This document shows, piece after piece, positions 36,901-46,585 of a stretch of DNA of 64,000 nucleotides. Origin of the DNA: Bacteroides sp. MSB163 (GTDB lineage Bacteria; Bacteroidota; Bacteroidia; Bacteroidales; Bacteroidaceae); the NCBI RefSeq assembly GCF_036416795.1, contig NZ_CP143867.1, forward strand, positions 6,006,001 through 6,070,000. The letters are read 5' to 3'. The notes under the pieces were generated by a model. The model was not told the DNA's origin and ran no database searches. It worked only from the letters and a program-made list of their open reading frames with translations. Numbering within the stretch: the stretch's first letter is position 1; each line of letters starts with the position of its first letter. A program made the position numbers and the translations under genes.

Positions 36901-37620
36901 GGTGAACGCGAAATGGCTTATTCCCTGTACCTGGCCGGCTTTGATGTGAAAGACGTCACCATGACCGACCTCATCAGCGGACGTGAGACACTGGAAGACG
37001 TGAACCTGATTGTTTATTGTGGTGGTTTCTCCAACTCAGACGTACTGGGTTCTGCCAAAGGTTGGGCAGGAGCTTTCCTCTTCAATCCGAAAGCTAAAGA
37101 AGCACTAGACAAGTATTATGCACGCGAAGATACGCTTTCACTGGGTGTTTGTAATGGTTGCCAGTTGATGATGGAATTGAACCTCATAAATCCCGAACAT
37201 AAGAAAAACGGTAAAATGCTGCATAATGAATCTCATAAATTTGAATCGAGATTCCTGGGAGTTACCATCCCTACCAACCGCAGCGTAATGTTCGGCTCTC
37301 TGAGCGGCAGCAAACTCGGTATATGGGTAGCTCACGGAGAAGGAAAATTCTCTTTGCCTTACGACGAAGATAAATATAACGTGGTAGCCAAATACAGTTA
37401 TGACGAGTATCCTGCCAATCCGAACGGCTCCGACTACTCCATAGCGGCCATAGCAAGTGCCGATGGACGCCATCTGGCTATCATGCCTCACCTGGAGCGC
37501 TCTATCTTCCCGTGGCAGAACGGTTGTTATCCTGCCGACCGCCTGCACAGCGACCAGATCACTCCATGGATGGAAGCCTTCGTCAATGCTCGTAAATGGG
37601 TAGAAGAAAAGGTTAAGTAG
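33916..37620 (+). CDS. purL: Phosphoribosylformylglycinamidine synthase
   Basis: The ATG at 33916 (MILFFRTPSKSVMAVECDH) gives 1234 residues, the usual length of the single-chain enzyme; the in-frame extension upstream crosses a TATCTTTG promoter element (33877-33884). The FGAM synthetase ATP-binding segment (AETHNFPTTVEPFNGASTG) and a C-terminal glutamine amidotransferase are present, with the nucleophile Cys near residue 1079 in LGVCNGCQLM and a later MPHLERS segment. It carries out the fourth step of purine synthesis, making FGAM from FGAR, glutamine and ATP. Confidence 0.96.
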   Translation: MILFFRTPSKSVMAVECDHALTQAESDKLCWLFGEATPESEENLKGHFVGPRREMITPWSTNAVEITQNMGLSGISRIEEYFPVKDENADRDPMLQRMYKGLDQEVFTTNRKPEPIIHIEDLEAYNEKEGLALSKEEMDYLKKVEQDLGRKLTDSEVFGFAQINSEHCRHKIFGGTFIIDGVEQESSLFQMIKKTTQENPNKIISAYKDNVAFAEGPVIEQFAPADHSKPDYFQVKDIKSVISLKAETHNFPTTVEPFNGASTGTGGEIRDRMGGGKGSWPIAGTAVYMTSYPRTDEDRPWEEILPVRQWLYQTPEQILIKASNGASDFGNKFGQPLICGSVLTFEHKENDEVYGYDKVIMLAGGVGYGTKRDCLKGAPEAGNKVVVIGGDNYRIGLGGGSVSSVDTGRYSSGIELNAVQRANAEMQKRAYNVVRALCEEDNNPVVSIHDHGSAGHVNCLSELVEECGGMIDMSKLPVGDKTLSAKEIIANESQERMGLLIEEEAIEHVRKVAERERAPMYVVGETTGDHRFAFQQADGVRPFDLAVEQMFGSSPKTYMVDKTVERHYEMPKYEQSKLHEYLTNVLQLEAVACKDWLTNKVDRSVTGKIARQQCQGELQLPLSDCGVVALDYRGEKGIATSLGHAPQAALADPAAGSVLSVSEALTNLVWAPMAEGMDSISLSANWMWPCRSQEGEDARLYTAVKALSDFCCALQINVPTGKDSLSMTQKYPDGSKVISPGTVIVSAGGEVSDVKKVVSPVLVNSEKTTIYHIDFSFDTLKLGGSAFAQSLGKIGDEVPTVQDAEYFRDAFLAVQELVNKGLILAGHDISAGGLITTLLEMCFANVEGGMEINLDKMKEHDLVKLLFAENPGIVIQVSDKHKEEVKQILEDAGVGFVKIGKPTDERHILVSKDDATYQFGIDYMRDVWYSTSYLLDRKQSMNGCAKKRFENYKMQPLEFAFMPGFKGKFSQYGIDPNRRTPTGIRAAIIREKGTNGEREMAYSLYLAGFDVKDVTMTDLISGRETLEDVNLIVYCGGFSNSDVLGSAKGWAGAFLFNPKAKEALDKYYAREDTLSLGVCNGCQLMMELNLINPEHKKNGKMLHNESHKFESRFLGVTIPTNRSVMFGSLSGSKLGIWVAHGEGKFSLPYDEDKYNVVAKYSYDEYPANPNGSDYSIAAIASADGRHLAIMPHLERSIFPWQNGCYPADRLHSDQITPWMEAFVNARKWVEEKVK

Positions 37621-37646
37621 TTCTGACTACAATCTATAAGTGAAGC

Positions 37647-37681
37647 ACAGGCGCAGGTTATAATATACAACTTGCGCCTGT
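37647..37681 (+). terminator. Terminator after purL
   Basis: ACAGGCGCA (37647-37655) pairs perfectly with TGCGCCTGT (37673-37681) across a 17-nt loop, 27 bp after the purL stop. A strong T-run is absent. Confidence 0.55.
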
Positions 37682-37731
37682 TGTCGTCTAAACAATGCGA
37701 GGAATCGAACACTATTCTTCTTGCTTTCGTG

Positions 37732-37762
37732 TTGCTTTTATCAAACAAAATGCATATTTTTG
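37732..37762 (+). promoter_or_regulatory. Promoter of the orphan HTCS gene
   Basis: TTG (37732-37734), a 20-nt spacer and TATTTTTG (37755-37762) match the Bacteroides consensus, 45 bp upstream of the ATG. Confidence 0.65.
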
Positions 37763-37807
37763 CGTTAATTTCACAAATACCCCCAATAACGAACGACCGT
37801 AACTGTT

Positions 37808-40800
37808 ATGAGAAAATTTATCATTTTCTTTTTACTCACATACATTTCCTCCTTCTGCATCGCCCAAACTTATAAATATCTCGGCGTAGAAGATGGCTTG
37901 AGCAACCGTAGGGTATATGCCATTCAGAAAGGGCCGAAAGGATATATGTGGTTTCTTACGCACAATGGCATTGACCGCTATGACGGAAAAAATTTCAAGC
38001 AATACCGGCTTATAGACAGCGAAATAGAAGTTAACTCCATGCTCAACCTGAGTTGGCTATATGTTGGTGTGGATGGAACATTGTGGGAAATAGGCAAAAA
38101 AGGAAGAGTATTCCGCTATGATGCCAAACATGACCGCTTTCAGCTTGTATACAAGCTACCTGATGAAGTAGTAAAAGGGAATCCGACTCCCGTAAGCTAT
38201 GGATTTATTGACAGCAACAATATTGTGTGGCTCTGCAATGAGGAAGCACTATATCTCTACGATACGAATACAGAGAAAACCATCGTTATAAAAAACGATA
38301 TCGGAGAAAGCATCACAGCTGTTGAGCAAATAGATTCCGAACATTATTTCATCGGTACGGATGTCGGTATACATCATGCCGAATTAAAAGACTATGTCCT
38401 CAATCTTTCCCCCTGCCATTGGCTCGACAACCTGAAAATACAAGTCAATGAATTGTATTTCCACAAAACCAGTCGCAAGCTATTCATCGGAACTTTCCAA
38501 AAAGGTATTTATCTATACGATATGAATATCCACCAAACCATCGAACTGAATGTAGGTTTGAAGGATGTCAGCATTACACGTATCAAAGCCTTCAATGACA
38601 AAGAAATATTGATAGCTACAGATGGTGCCGGAATATACAAAATGAATGTGGATACCTATAAATGTGAACCTTACATTGTAGCGGATTATAATAGCTATAA
38701 TGCCATGAACGGCAACAGCATTTATGATTTCTATGTGGATGGTGATCGCATCTGGATGGCAAACTATCCTATCGGCATCACGGTACGCAATAATCAATAC
38801 TCCAGTTACCTATGGATCAAACATTCCATTGGTAACAGACAATCGCTTGTTAACGACCAGGTGAATTCCATCATTGAAGATCAAGACGGAGACTTATGGT
38901 TTGCTACCAACAACGGTATCAGTCTATATTCCACTCAAACCAAGCAATGGCACTCATTTCTTAGCGTATTCGATAATGAAAATATAACCAAGAATCATGT
39001 TTTCATATCTTTATGCGAAGTGTCACCCGGCATCATTTGGGCTGGCGGATACAGTTCGGGAATTTACCAAATCAACAAAAAGCAGATGAAGGCGGAATTC
39101 TTCACTCCTTCTACATTTGGGGATTGCGATATCCGTCCGGATAAATACATACGCTCTATTATGAAAGCTTCTGATGGCAGCATCTGGTCCGGTGGCTATT
39201 ATAATTTAAAGCAAATAGACTTTGCACGCAAAAACATACGAGCTTATCCTGGACTGAACGGCATCACGGATATAAAGGAAAAGGATGATCAACACATGTG
39301 GATAGGTACAGCCACAGGATTATATCTTCTAAATAAGGAAACCGGTAAGTTTCAAAATATCTCGATGCCGATAGAGTCTTTCTATATCAACGCACTTTAT
39401 CAGACACCAGATAGCTTGCTATATATAGGAACCAGCAACTCAGGATTACTTATTTATAATTATCAGAAAAACTCATTCGAACATTTTCACAAAGATAACT
39501 GTCCGTTGATTTCCAACAACATATATACCATTCTTCCGGACGGGAATAAAAGTGTCCTGCTAAGTACAGAAAATAGTCTGACAAGTTATTACCCGGAGGG
39601 GAAAATCTTCCATAACTGGACCAAAGAACAAGGATTGAAAAGCGATCATTTCAATGCAACCTCAGGTACTCTAAGGAAGAACGGGAATTTTATCCTTGGA
39701 AGTACAGACGGAGCAATAGAGTTCCACAAAGATATGATGATTCCACGCAATTATGAGTTCAAAATGATATTCAGCGATTTGCGCGTATTCTATCAAACCG
39801 TTTACCCCGGCGATGAGGGTTCACCATTGGAAGTGGACATAGATGAAACTCAAGTGTTAAAGCTGAAATACAATCAGAACATATTCTCTCTACGGATATC
39901 TTCTATCAACTACGATTATCCGTCATTGGTTCTGTATTCCTGGAAACTGGAAGGTTTCTATGACGGATGGAGCCGTCCTGAGAAAGAGTGCATGATCCGG
40001 TTCACAAATCTGAGTCCCGGAAAATATACATTACGGGTACGTGCCATCTCCAGTGAAGACCGGCGAATCGTTCTTGAAGAGCGTGACATGGAAATCATGA
40101 TAGAACAGCCTTTATGGCTCAGTATATGGGCATTAATACTTTATGCCGCCGTGGTAGCCGCGATCGCCATTATCACATTGCGTGTCATTATCCTGCGCAA
40201 ACAGCGTAAGGCTTCGGATGAGAAAATACGTTTCTTCATCAATACAGCGCATGATATTCGTACTCCGTTGACACTGATCAAAGCGCCACTGGAAGAACTC
40301 AGTGAAAAGGAAAATCTGACACCGAGCGGACGAAGCAATATGAATACTGCCATACGAAATGTGAATGCCCTGTTGCGACTGACAACCAATCTTATTAACT
40401 TCGAACGTGCAGACACTTATTCCAGTGCCCTATATGTATCCGAATATGAGTTGAGCACCTACATGGAGGAAATGATCAATGCTTTCCGGGCTTATGCCGA
40501 CGTAAAGCGTATCAGCCTGACTTATGAGAGTAATTTCCGCTACATGAATACCTGGCTTGACAAGGATAAGATGGATTCGATTCTGAAAAATCTGATATCC
40601 AATGCCTTGAAATATACACCGGAAGGTGGAAGCGTACATATCTATACAGCAGAAACAGAAGACTATTGGAGTGTGGAAGTAAAGGATACGGGTATCGGTA
40701 TTCCGTCCTCTGAACAGAAAAAGCTCTTTAAAATACACTTCCGGGGTAGTAATGCCATCAACTCGAAAGTAACGGGTAGTGGTATTGGACTGTTACTGGT

Positions 40801-41818
40801 ATGGAAACTTGTTCACCTGCATAAAGGCAAAATCAACTTTACAAGTACGGAAGGAAAAGGCTCCTGTATTAAAGTCACATTCCCAAAAGGTGAAAAACCT
40901 TATCGAAAAGCTATTCACAGTCCGAAACCGGGAAGTGAGAAAGTTGCTTATGCTGAATCGGGAGTGCCTAAGAATGTTATACCAAACATTGCTTATGATG
41001 CAACTAAACAGAAACAACAGCAAAACAGTGATCTTCCGAAAATCCTGATTGTGGAGGATAATGATGAGTTGAGGGAATATCTCCGCAATACACTGTCGGA
41101 CGACTATAACATACAAGTATGCAGCGATGGCAAACAAGCACTCGAAGTAGTCAAGGAATATATGCCTAACATGATTATTTCGGATATCATGATGCCGGAA
41201 ATGCGTGGAGACGAATTGTGTCATGTCTTAAAGAATGATATTGAAACCTCTCACATTCCCATCATTTTGCTCACAGCACTGAACAATGACCGTAACATCA
41301 TTGAAGGATTGAAGACCGGAGCCGATGAGTATATTGTGAAGCCTTTCAATATAGGTATTCTCCGTGCTACGATATCCAACATCCTGACGAATCGCTCTTT
41401 GCTGCGACATAAATATGCTAATCTGGAACTGAATGATGATGAAGATGCCACAACTTGTACCAATTGTTCCACCGACCTTGACTGGAAATTCATTTCTTCC
41501 GTCAAGAAGCATGTGGAAGAAAATATGGATAACGGCGCACTCAATGTGGAAATGCTCTGTTCATTACTGAATATGAGTCGTACCAGCTTCTACAATAAAA
41601 TAAAAGCCCTGACCGACCAGGCTCCGGCGGACTATATCCGATTGATACGTCTGAAACGTGCCGCACAACTACTGAAAGAGCAGAAATACAGCATAACTGA
41701 AGTTGCAGAAATGACTGGTTTCAGCGATGCGAAATACTTCCGCGAAGTATTCAAGAAGCATTTCAGTGTCAGCCCGAGCCAATATGCGAAACAGAAAGAA
41801 GAAGAGGAAGAAGGGTAA
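37808..41818 (+). CDS. Hybrid two-component system sensor/regulator, complete
   Basis: The 1336-residue protein has all HTCS parts. There is a signal peptide (MRKFIIFFLLTYISSFCIAQ), periplasmic propeller repeats to about residue 700 (DGLSNRRVYAIQKGPKGYMW; DGDLWFATNNGISLY) and a Y_Y_Y domain. Then come a membrane helix near 775-798, a histidine-kinase H-box (NTAHDIRTPLTLIKAP, near 813), the ATPase DTGIGIP, a receiver (ILIVEDNDEL; phospho-acceptor in IISDIMMPE near 1125) and a C-terminal AraC HTH (TEVAEMTGFSDAKYFREVFKK). It should sense a saccharide and activate genes directly. No susC/susD pair or glycanase cluster lies next to it, so its target is elsewhere or atypical. Confidence 0.93.
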   Translation: MRKFIIFFLLTYISSFCIAQTYKYLGVEDGLSNRRVYAIQKGPKGYMWFLTHNGIDRYDGKNFKQYRLIDSEIEVNSMLNLSWLYVGVDGTLWEIGKKGRVFRYDAKHDRFQLVYKLPDEVVKGNPTPVSYGFIDSNNIVWLCNEEALYLYDTNTEKTIVIKNDIGESITAVEQIDSEHYFIGTDVGIHHAELKDYVLNLSPCHWLDNLKIQVNELYFHKTSRKLFIGTFQKGIYLYDMNIHQTIELNVGLKDVSITRIKAFNDKEILIATDGAGIYKMNVDTYKCEPYIVADYNSYNAMNGNSIYDFYVDGDRIWMANYPIGITVRNNQYSSYLWIKHSIGNRQSLVNDQVNSIIEDQDGDLWFATNNGISLYSTQTKQWHSFLSVFDNENITKNHVFISLCEVSPGIIWAGGYSSGIYQINKKQMKAEFFTPSTFGDCDIRPDKYIRSIMKASDGSIWSGGYYNLKQIDFARKNIRAYPGLNGITDIKEKDDQHMWIGTATGLYLLNKETGKFQNISMPIESFYINALYQTPDSLLYIGTSNSGLLIYNYQKNSFEHFHKDNCPLISNNIYTILPDGNKSVLLSTENSLTSYYPEGKIFHNWTKEQGLKSDHFNATSGTLRKNGNFILGSTDGAIEFHKDMMIPRNYEFKMIFSDLRVFYQTVYPGDEGSPLEVDIDETQVLKLKYNQNIFSLRISSINYDYPSLVLYSWKLEGFYDGWSRPEKECMIRFTNLSPGKYTLRVRAISSEDRRIVLEERDMEIMIEQPLWLSIWALILYAAVVAAIAIITLRVIILRKQRKASDEKIRFFINTAHDIRTPLTLIKAPLEELSEKENLTPSGRSNMNTAIRNVNALLRLTTNLINFERADTYSSALYVSEYELSTYMEEMINAFRAYADVKRISLTYESNFRYMNTWLDKDKMDSILKNLISNALKYTPEGGSVHIYTAETEDYWSVEVKDTGIGIPSSEQKKLFKIHFRGSNAINSKVTGSGIGLLLVWKLVHLHKGKINFTSTEGKGSCIKVTFPKGEKPYRKAIHSPKPGSEKVAYAESGVPKNVIPNIAYDATKQKQQQNSDLPKILIVEDNDELREYLRNTLSDDYNIQVCSDGKQALEVVKEYMPNMIISDIMMPEMRGDELCHVLKNDIETSHIPIILLTALNNDRNIIEGLKTGADEYIVKPFNIGILRATISNILTNRSLLRHKYANLELNDDEDATTCTNCSTDLDWKFISSVKKHVEENMDNGALNVEMLCSLLNMSRTSFYNKIKALTDQAPADYIRLIRLKRAAQLLKEQKYSITEVAEMTGFSDAKYFREVFKKHFSVSPSQYAKQKEEEEEG

Positions 41819-41865
41819 TAAAGTGGTAGAATAATACCATATTATCACATTATAACATTAAAACT

Positions 41866-42414
41866 ATGAATATTTATTTAGAGGCATTCGGCCTTTTTTC
41901 TAAAATAGGAGTTTTCACTATCGGAGGTGGCTATGCCATGGTGCCACTCATAGAGGAAGAAATTGTGGAGAAACGAAAGTGGATCGCCAAAGACGATTTT
42001 ATAGACTTACTTGCCATTTCCCAATCGACTCCCGGCATTCTTGCGGTTAACATTTCTATTTTCATAGGATATAAACTACGGGGAATTCGTGGTAGCCTGG
42101 TGACTACTTTAGGTACTATATTGCCATCATTCTTCATTATTCTTGCCATTGCTTTATTCTTCCATAACTTCAAAGACAATACAGTTGTAGAGCGCATTTT
42201 CAAGGGCATCCGCCCGGCAGTAGTCGCACTGATTGCCGCTCCTACATTCAGTATGGCGAAATCAGCAAAAATCAACCGTTACAATGTCTGGATACCCATT
42301 GTATCCGCACTGATCATCTGGTTGTTGGACTTCTCTCCTATCTGGGTAATCATCATCGCCGGTGTAGGTGGATACCTGTACGGACGGTTACACCATCCCA
42401 ATGTTGAAAGTTAG
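41866..42414 (+). CDS. Chromate transporter, CHR domain, first half-size subunit
   Basis: The 182-residue membrane protein has one CHR domain with the motif FTIGGGYAMVPLIEEE (residues 17-32) and SQSTPGILAVN. Short-chain CHR proteins come as tandem pairs; both halves are needed for chromate export in studied cases. It is 27 bp upstream of its partner. The physiological substrate in an anaerobe may be another anion. Confidence 0.88.
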   Translation: MNIYLEAFGLFSKIGVFTIGGGYAMVPLIEEEIVEKRKWIAKDDFIDLLAISQSTPGILAVNISIFIGYKLRGIRGSLVTTLGTILPSFFIILAIALFFHNFKDNTVVERIFKGIRPAVVALIAAPTFSMAKSAKINRYNVWIPIVSALIIWLLDFSPIWVIIIAGVGGYLYGRLHHPNVES

Positions 42415-42441
42415 CTACACATTATAAATCATAAATCTCCC

Positions 42442-42990
42442 ATGCTTTATCTCCAGTTATTCTATACATTCTTCAAAATAGGTCTTTTCGGCTTTGGCGG
42501 CGGATATGCCATGCTTTCAATGATACAAGGTGAAGTAGTCACACGTTACGAGTGGCTGACGCCGCAAGAGTTTACAGATATTGTAGCTATCAGTCAGATG
42601 ACTCCCGGACCTATCGGAATCAATTCGGCAACGTATGTAGGCTTCACGGCTACCGGAAGTGTGTGGGGTTCTGTCATCGCTACCTTTGCAGTAGTGCTTC
42701 CTTCATTCATCCTGATGTTGGCTATCAGCAAGTTTTTCCTGAAATACCAGAAACACCCGGCTGTTGAAGCAGTATTCAGCGGATTACGTCCGGCAGTGGT
42801 AGGTCTTCTGGCATCGGCAGCCTTAGTATTGATGAATACTGAGAATTTTAATTCACCTAAAGAAGACATGTACTCGTTTATCGTCAGTTGCATCATCTTC
42901 CTGGTGGCTTTTGTGAGTACCCGGAAATATAAAGTCAATCCGATAGTGATGATTATAGTCTGCGGAATAGCAGGTTTCATATTGTATTAA
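42442..42990 (+). CDS. Chromate transporter, CHR domain, second half-size subunit
   Basis: This 182-residue paralogue of the preceding gene has the motif FGFGGGYAMLSMIQGE and SQMTPGPIGIN, with about five hydrophobic stretches. In the family the two halves lie in opposite membrane orientation. The gene ends at a perfect bidirectional terminator. Confidence 0.88.
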   Translation: MLYLQLFYTFFKIGLFGFGGGYAMLSMIQGEVVTRYEWLTPQEFTDIVAISQMTPGPIGINSATYVGFTATGSVWGSVIATFAVVLPSFILMLAISKFFLKYQKHPAVEAVFSGLRPAVVGLLASAALVLMNTENFNSPKEDMYSFIVSCIIFLVAFVSTRKYKVNPIVMIIVCGIAGFILY

Positions 42991-43025
42991 CTAAAAAGGT
43001 GAAGCTTATAGCTTCACCTTTTTAG
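42991..43025. terminator. Bidirectional terminator overlapping the GHL10 3' end
   Basis: CTAAAAAGGTGAAGCT (42991-43006) and its exact reverse complement (43010-43025) form a 16-bp stem with a 3-nt loop, with A- and T-runs at its ends. It serves the chromate-transporter operon and the convergent GHL10 gene, whose last codons and stop are inside the right arm and loop. Confidence 0.85.
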
Positions 43026-44511
43026 CCACTACCTTCGACTCATTATGCAGTCGGTCGAGTGCTGTTACCACATAGCGATATTTAGTCTTTCCATTTTCAT
43101 AGGGTAACTTATAGAAGTTATCCCGCGTGATGGCTACAATATGAGAAGGATCACTGATGTCCACTTTCTCTTTAGCATCGAAACGGTAAATCACATACTG
43201 TACGGCACGATCCATTTCATCCTTGTACTTCGGCGCTGTCCAGAACAAAATATATCCATCTTCTGTCCACACCGGTTTCATCTTGCGCACTTTATCCGGC
43301 GCTTCATTATCCATGAAATCAAAAACAGGAGGCAAGGCAGGATATTTGTGGTATTCAGCCATCAAAGCATCACGATACTTTCCAGCATTCTCCACCACTG
43401 CACTTGCAGGCCACTGACAACTTCCACCAATCGTCTGATAAGCACGTTGCAACGCCATCTTACGAGGAAGCTGGTTCATGGAAGGAGTCTGCGGATCAGC
43501 ATTCTGCACCGTATTCATTACCGACTGACCGATGAACAAAGGACGATTTTCCGTATTCTTTGCCCACCACTTCACCAATGTCTCATAGTCAGCTACCGGA
43601 TGACCTATCTGCCAGTATATCTGCGGAATGTTATAGTCTATCCAACCTTCACGGGCCCAAAGAAGCACATCGGCATAAAGATCATCATAGTTTTGCAAAC
43701 CGTTGGTCTTACTACCCAGCGGATCACTCTTCTGATTACGGTAAATACCAAACGGAGAAACACCGAACTTAACCCACGGCTTCAATTCACGCACTGTCTC
43801 ATGAATTTTCTTTATTAACACATTGACATTGCTGCGACGCCAATCCGCTTTATTAGAAAATCCACCGCCATAACGGGCAAAGCTGGCATCATCCGGGAAG
43901 TCTACTCCCTGTTTAGGATAGGGGTAGAAATAATCATCCATATGAATAGCATCGACATCGTAGCGGGAAACAATATCCGTAATCACCATACAGATGTGGC
44001 GACGGCTTTCCGGCAATGCAGGGTCGAAATAGACTTGATCACCGTAAGTAACAAACCATTCGGGATGGATATTATAAACATGGCCCGGCGCCAATTCATT
44101 CTTCAGTGAAGTCTTCACACGATAAGGATTAATCCAGGCATGAAACTCCATACCACGCTTGTGGCACTCTTCAATCATAAACTCCATGGGATCCCAATAA
44201 GGATTGGGTGCTTGTCCCTGTACACCGGTCAGAAAGCGGCTCCACGGTTCCAGTTGCGAAGCATAGAGAGCATCAGCTTCGGGACGTACCTGAAAGATAA
44301 TGGCATTAATGCCTGCCTCTTGCAGGGAGTTCAACTGACTGATCAGGGTCTGTTTCAACTTCTCGGTGGGAATTCCGCGGAATTGTCCGTTAACAGCTTG
44401 TATCCAGGCTGCACGAAATTCACGTTTGGGGTATCTTTCGGGTTGAAATTGCGCTGCCACTGTCAGAGAAAAGAGCAGGGCACATACGCACAAAAGGGTT
44501 CTTACTTTCAT
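43006..44511 (-). CDS. GHL10 glycoside-hydrolase-like protein (PF02638/DUF187)
   Basis: The 501-residue protein has a signal peptide (MKVRTLLCVCALLFSLTVAAQ) and the GHL10 barrel (REFRAAWIQAVNGQF; INAIIFQVRPEADALY; ECHKRGMEFHAWINPYRVK; VDAIHMDDYFYPYP), then a fibronectin-like C-terminal region. Related proteins act on cell-wall or surface glycans; the exact substrate is unknown. It starts 27 bp downstream of the histidine kinase stop, same strand. A relative lies at 51913-53388. The last codons are in a terminator stem. Confidence 0.9.
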   Translation of the reverse strand: MKVRTLLCVCALLFSLTVAAQFQPERYPKREFRAAWIQAVNGQFRGIPTEKLKQTLISQLNSLQEAGINAIIFQVRPEADALYASQLEPWSRFLTGVQGQAPNPYWDPMEFMIEECHKRGMEFHAWINPYRVKTSLKNELAPGHVYNIHPEWFVTYGDQVYFDPALPESRRHICMVITDIVSRYDVDAIHMDDYFYPYPKQGVDFPDDASFARYGGGFSNKADWRRSNVNVLIKKIHETVRELKPWVKFGVSPFGIYRNQKSDPLGSKTNGLQNYDDLYADVLLWAREGWIDYNIPQIYWQIGHPVADYETLVKWWAKNTENRPLFIGQSVMNTVQNADPQTPSMNQLPRKMALQRAYQTIGGSCQWPASAVVENAGKYRDALMAEYHKYPALPPVFDFMDNEAPDKVRKMKPVWTEDGYILFWTAPKYKDEMDRAVQYVIYRFDAKEKVDISDPSHIVAITRDNFYKLPYENGKTKYRYVVTALDRLHNESKVVAKKVKL

Positions 44512-44538
44512 TCTATATAAAATCTGATTAGGGTTTAT

Positions 44539-46476
44539 TCAATTCATTGGCCATTCAACAACTACACGGACGCCACTGTTGTACGAAGTATCCAGGTAAA
44601 TCTTTCCATCTACAATATCCATCACCTGACGGGCAATGGAAAGTCCCAGACCTGTGCCGGGAGTAAAGCTATCTACTTTAAAGAAACGCTCGAAAACAGT
44701 TTCCTGATATTGCGGCTCAATGCCGATACCAGTATCTTCTATTATGAAACGTATGATATTATTCTCCTTATCTTCCTCACATTGCAGACGGATCACACCT
44801 CTCTCGGTAAACTTCCCGGCATTATCCAGCAAAAGGCTAAGCACACGTTTCAGCCAGGCACGTACAGTCTGTATCACCGGGGCGTCCGGAGAGGGAACCC
44901 ATTGCAGTTCCACACCTTCTTTATGCTTCCCGCCCAACTCATCTATACATTCAAGACAGCAGGCATTTACATCCACCGCTTCTTTGGGCATATCCGCAGT
45001 CTGGGAGTCCATATCAGCAATATCTATAATATTATCAATCAGCTCCAGCAAATAAGCGCTGTTCTTCTCCACTTGGCCGGAATACTCACGGGCATCTTCC
45101 ACATCCAAGCCTTCTTCGGCAAGCAATGCAGAAAAACCTACTACAGAATTAAGCGGTGTACGCAACTCATGCGTGACGTGCTGGATGAACGAGCTCTTAA
45201 TGCGCCCCATCTTTTGCAATTCCTTACGGGCAACATCCAGTTTCCGGTTCATGGAAAGAGTACGAATATAAAGGTAAGTAACCAATATCAATAGCAGTAA
45301 TATCACACAACCCGCCCCAAACACAAAAGCCAGACGCTCACGACTCATTTTCTCACTCAGTTCCAGCTTTTCCATCTTCAGACGGTCAACCTCAAACTGA
45401 GCGGTATACTTGTTCAGCTGTTCATCCATCTCTGCCGTACGCACAGAATCATTCAACTGGGAATACTCTGCAAAAGCACGACATGCCTCCTTGTAATGTC
45501 CGATCTGTTCCAGCATAATGGCTTTTTGCCGATAGTTTCCCGGATAATAATTGCCTATCGAACGCTGGTAATTAATCAGAGAATCCATATAAGCCACAGC
45601 ATTGCCTATGTTACCCAAGATCTGACTGCACATAATTTTATAGCCGAACCAGCCCTCCTGTGAAATAGACTCTTTATTTTTAAGATAATAAGCATTTGCT
45701 TCACGAATATAAGGTTCTGCCGCTTTCTCTCCTTTTACCCCCAAAACCGCAATAACCCGGAACTGATAATAGCGCATATACAGGGCTTCTCCTATTACAA
45801 CATCCTTCCCCTCTACTGTCTTCCCCAACTGTCCCAACCGATCCAGATAAGGCACGGCGTCACTATATGACTGACGTGCCAGATAAGTTTGAATGATATT
45901 GAGGGAAACCACATAAGCATCACGGTAATATTTGCCTTCTTCAAAGTGCTTCAATGCACTGTCATAATATTCAAGGCATAGCTTTATATTCTGACCAAAC
46001 ACACGGTGATTATAACCTATACACATTTCACCGGATGCCATGCCATATTTATCTTTCCGTTTCTCAGCATCTTTACAGAGTAAATCCGTCTCCTTCATCG
46101 CCTCTTCCTGCATCCCCTTTTCAGTCATCCGCTGGATGTACTGCCTCCATGCCTGATAGCGATCGGTATTACGGTGGCAACGATCTGCCCAGTCCATATA
46201 TTCATAAGTCATCAGGCGCAAACTGTCCGTATCTCCTAATTCATAATAATGATTTGTAAGAATAGCATAAGCGTCACTGATATTAGCCGTATCCTTCCGC
46301 TCTTTTGCCAATTCAAGGAAGTGCATACCCAAGGGTAGAAAATTCGGTTTGCCATTCGCTTTCCGTACACTGTCGGCAAGCGATTTCAGATCAACAGTCT
46401 CTTGTCCCATAACTGTCCCGAAACAAAAAAACAAGCATACCAACATGGCACACAAGCATATCCGAGGGTATTGCAT
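44539..46476 (-). CDS. TPR-containing sensor histidine kinase
   Basis: The 645-residue protein has a signal peptide (MQYPRICLCAMLVCLFFCFG), periplasmic TPR-like helical repeats to about residue 350, a coiled segment, a membrane helix (FGAGCVILLLLILVTYLYI, about 385-404) and a cytoplasmic kinase. The H-box is HVTHELRTPLNSVVGF (near 435); the ATPase shows LLLDNAGKFT, DTGIGIEP and GTGLGLSIA. No receiver or HTH is fused, and no response-regulator gene is adjacent, so the partner must be elsewhere. It may be cotranscribed with the GHL10 gene. Confidence 0.9.
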   Translation of the reverse strand: MQYPRICLCAMLVCLFFCFGTVMGQETVDLKSLADSVRKANGKPNFLPLGMHFLELAKERKDTANISDAYAILTNHYYELGDTDSLRLMTYEYMDWADRCHRNTDRYQAWRQYIQRMTEKGMQEEAMKETDLLCKDAEKRKDKYGMASGEMCIGYNHRVFGQNIKLCLEYYDSALKHFEEGKYYRDAYVVSLNIIQTYLARQSYSDAVPYLDRLGQLGKTVEGKDVVIGEALYMRYYQFRVIAVLGVKGEKAAEPYIREANAYYLKNKESISQEGWFGYKIMCSQILGNIGNAVAYMDSLINYQRSIGNYYPGNYRQKAIMLEQIGHYKEACRAFAEYSQLNDSVRTAEMDEQLNKYTAQFEVDRLKMEKLELSEKMSRERLAFVFGAGCVILLLLILVTYLYIRTLSMNRKLDVARKELQKMGRIKSSFIQHVTHELRTPLNSVVGFSALLAEEGLDVEDAREYSGQVEKNSAYLLELIDNIIDIADMDSQTADMPKEAVDVNACCLECIDELGGKHKEGVELQWVPSPDAPVIQTVRAWLKRVLSLLLDNAGKFTERGVIRLQCEEDKENNIIRFIIEDTGIGIEPQYQETVFERFFKVDSFTPGTGLGLSIARQVMDIVDGKIYLDTSYNSGVRVVVEWPMN

Positions 46477-46585
46477 AAGGATGATTGGTTTTTAAAGTGC
46501 GCATAAAAATAGTGCTTTTCCCGCTTGTATGTCAGCAACTATTTAAAAGTATAACAAATCTTAACCTGCCAATCATTATACATAT

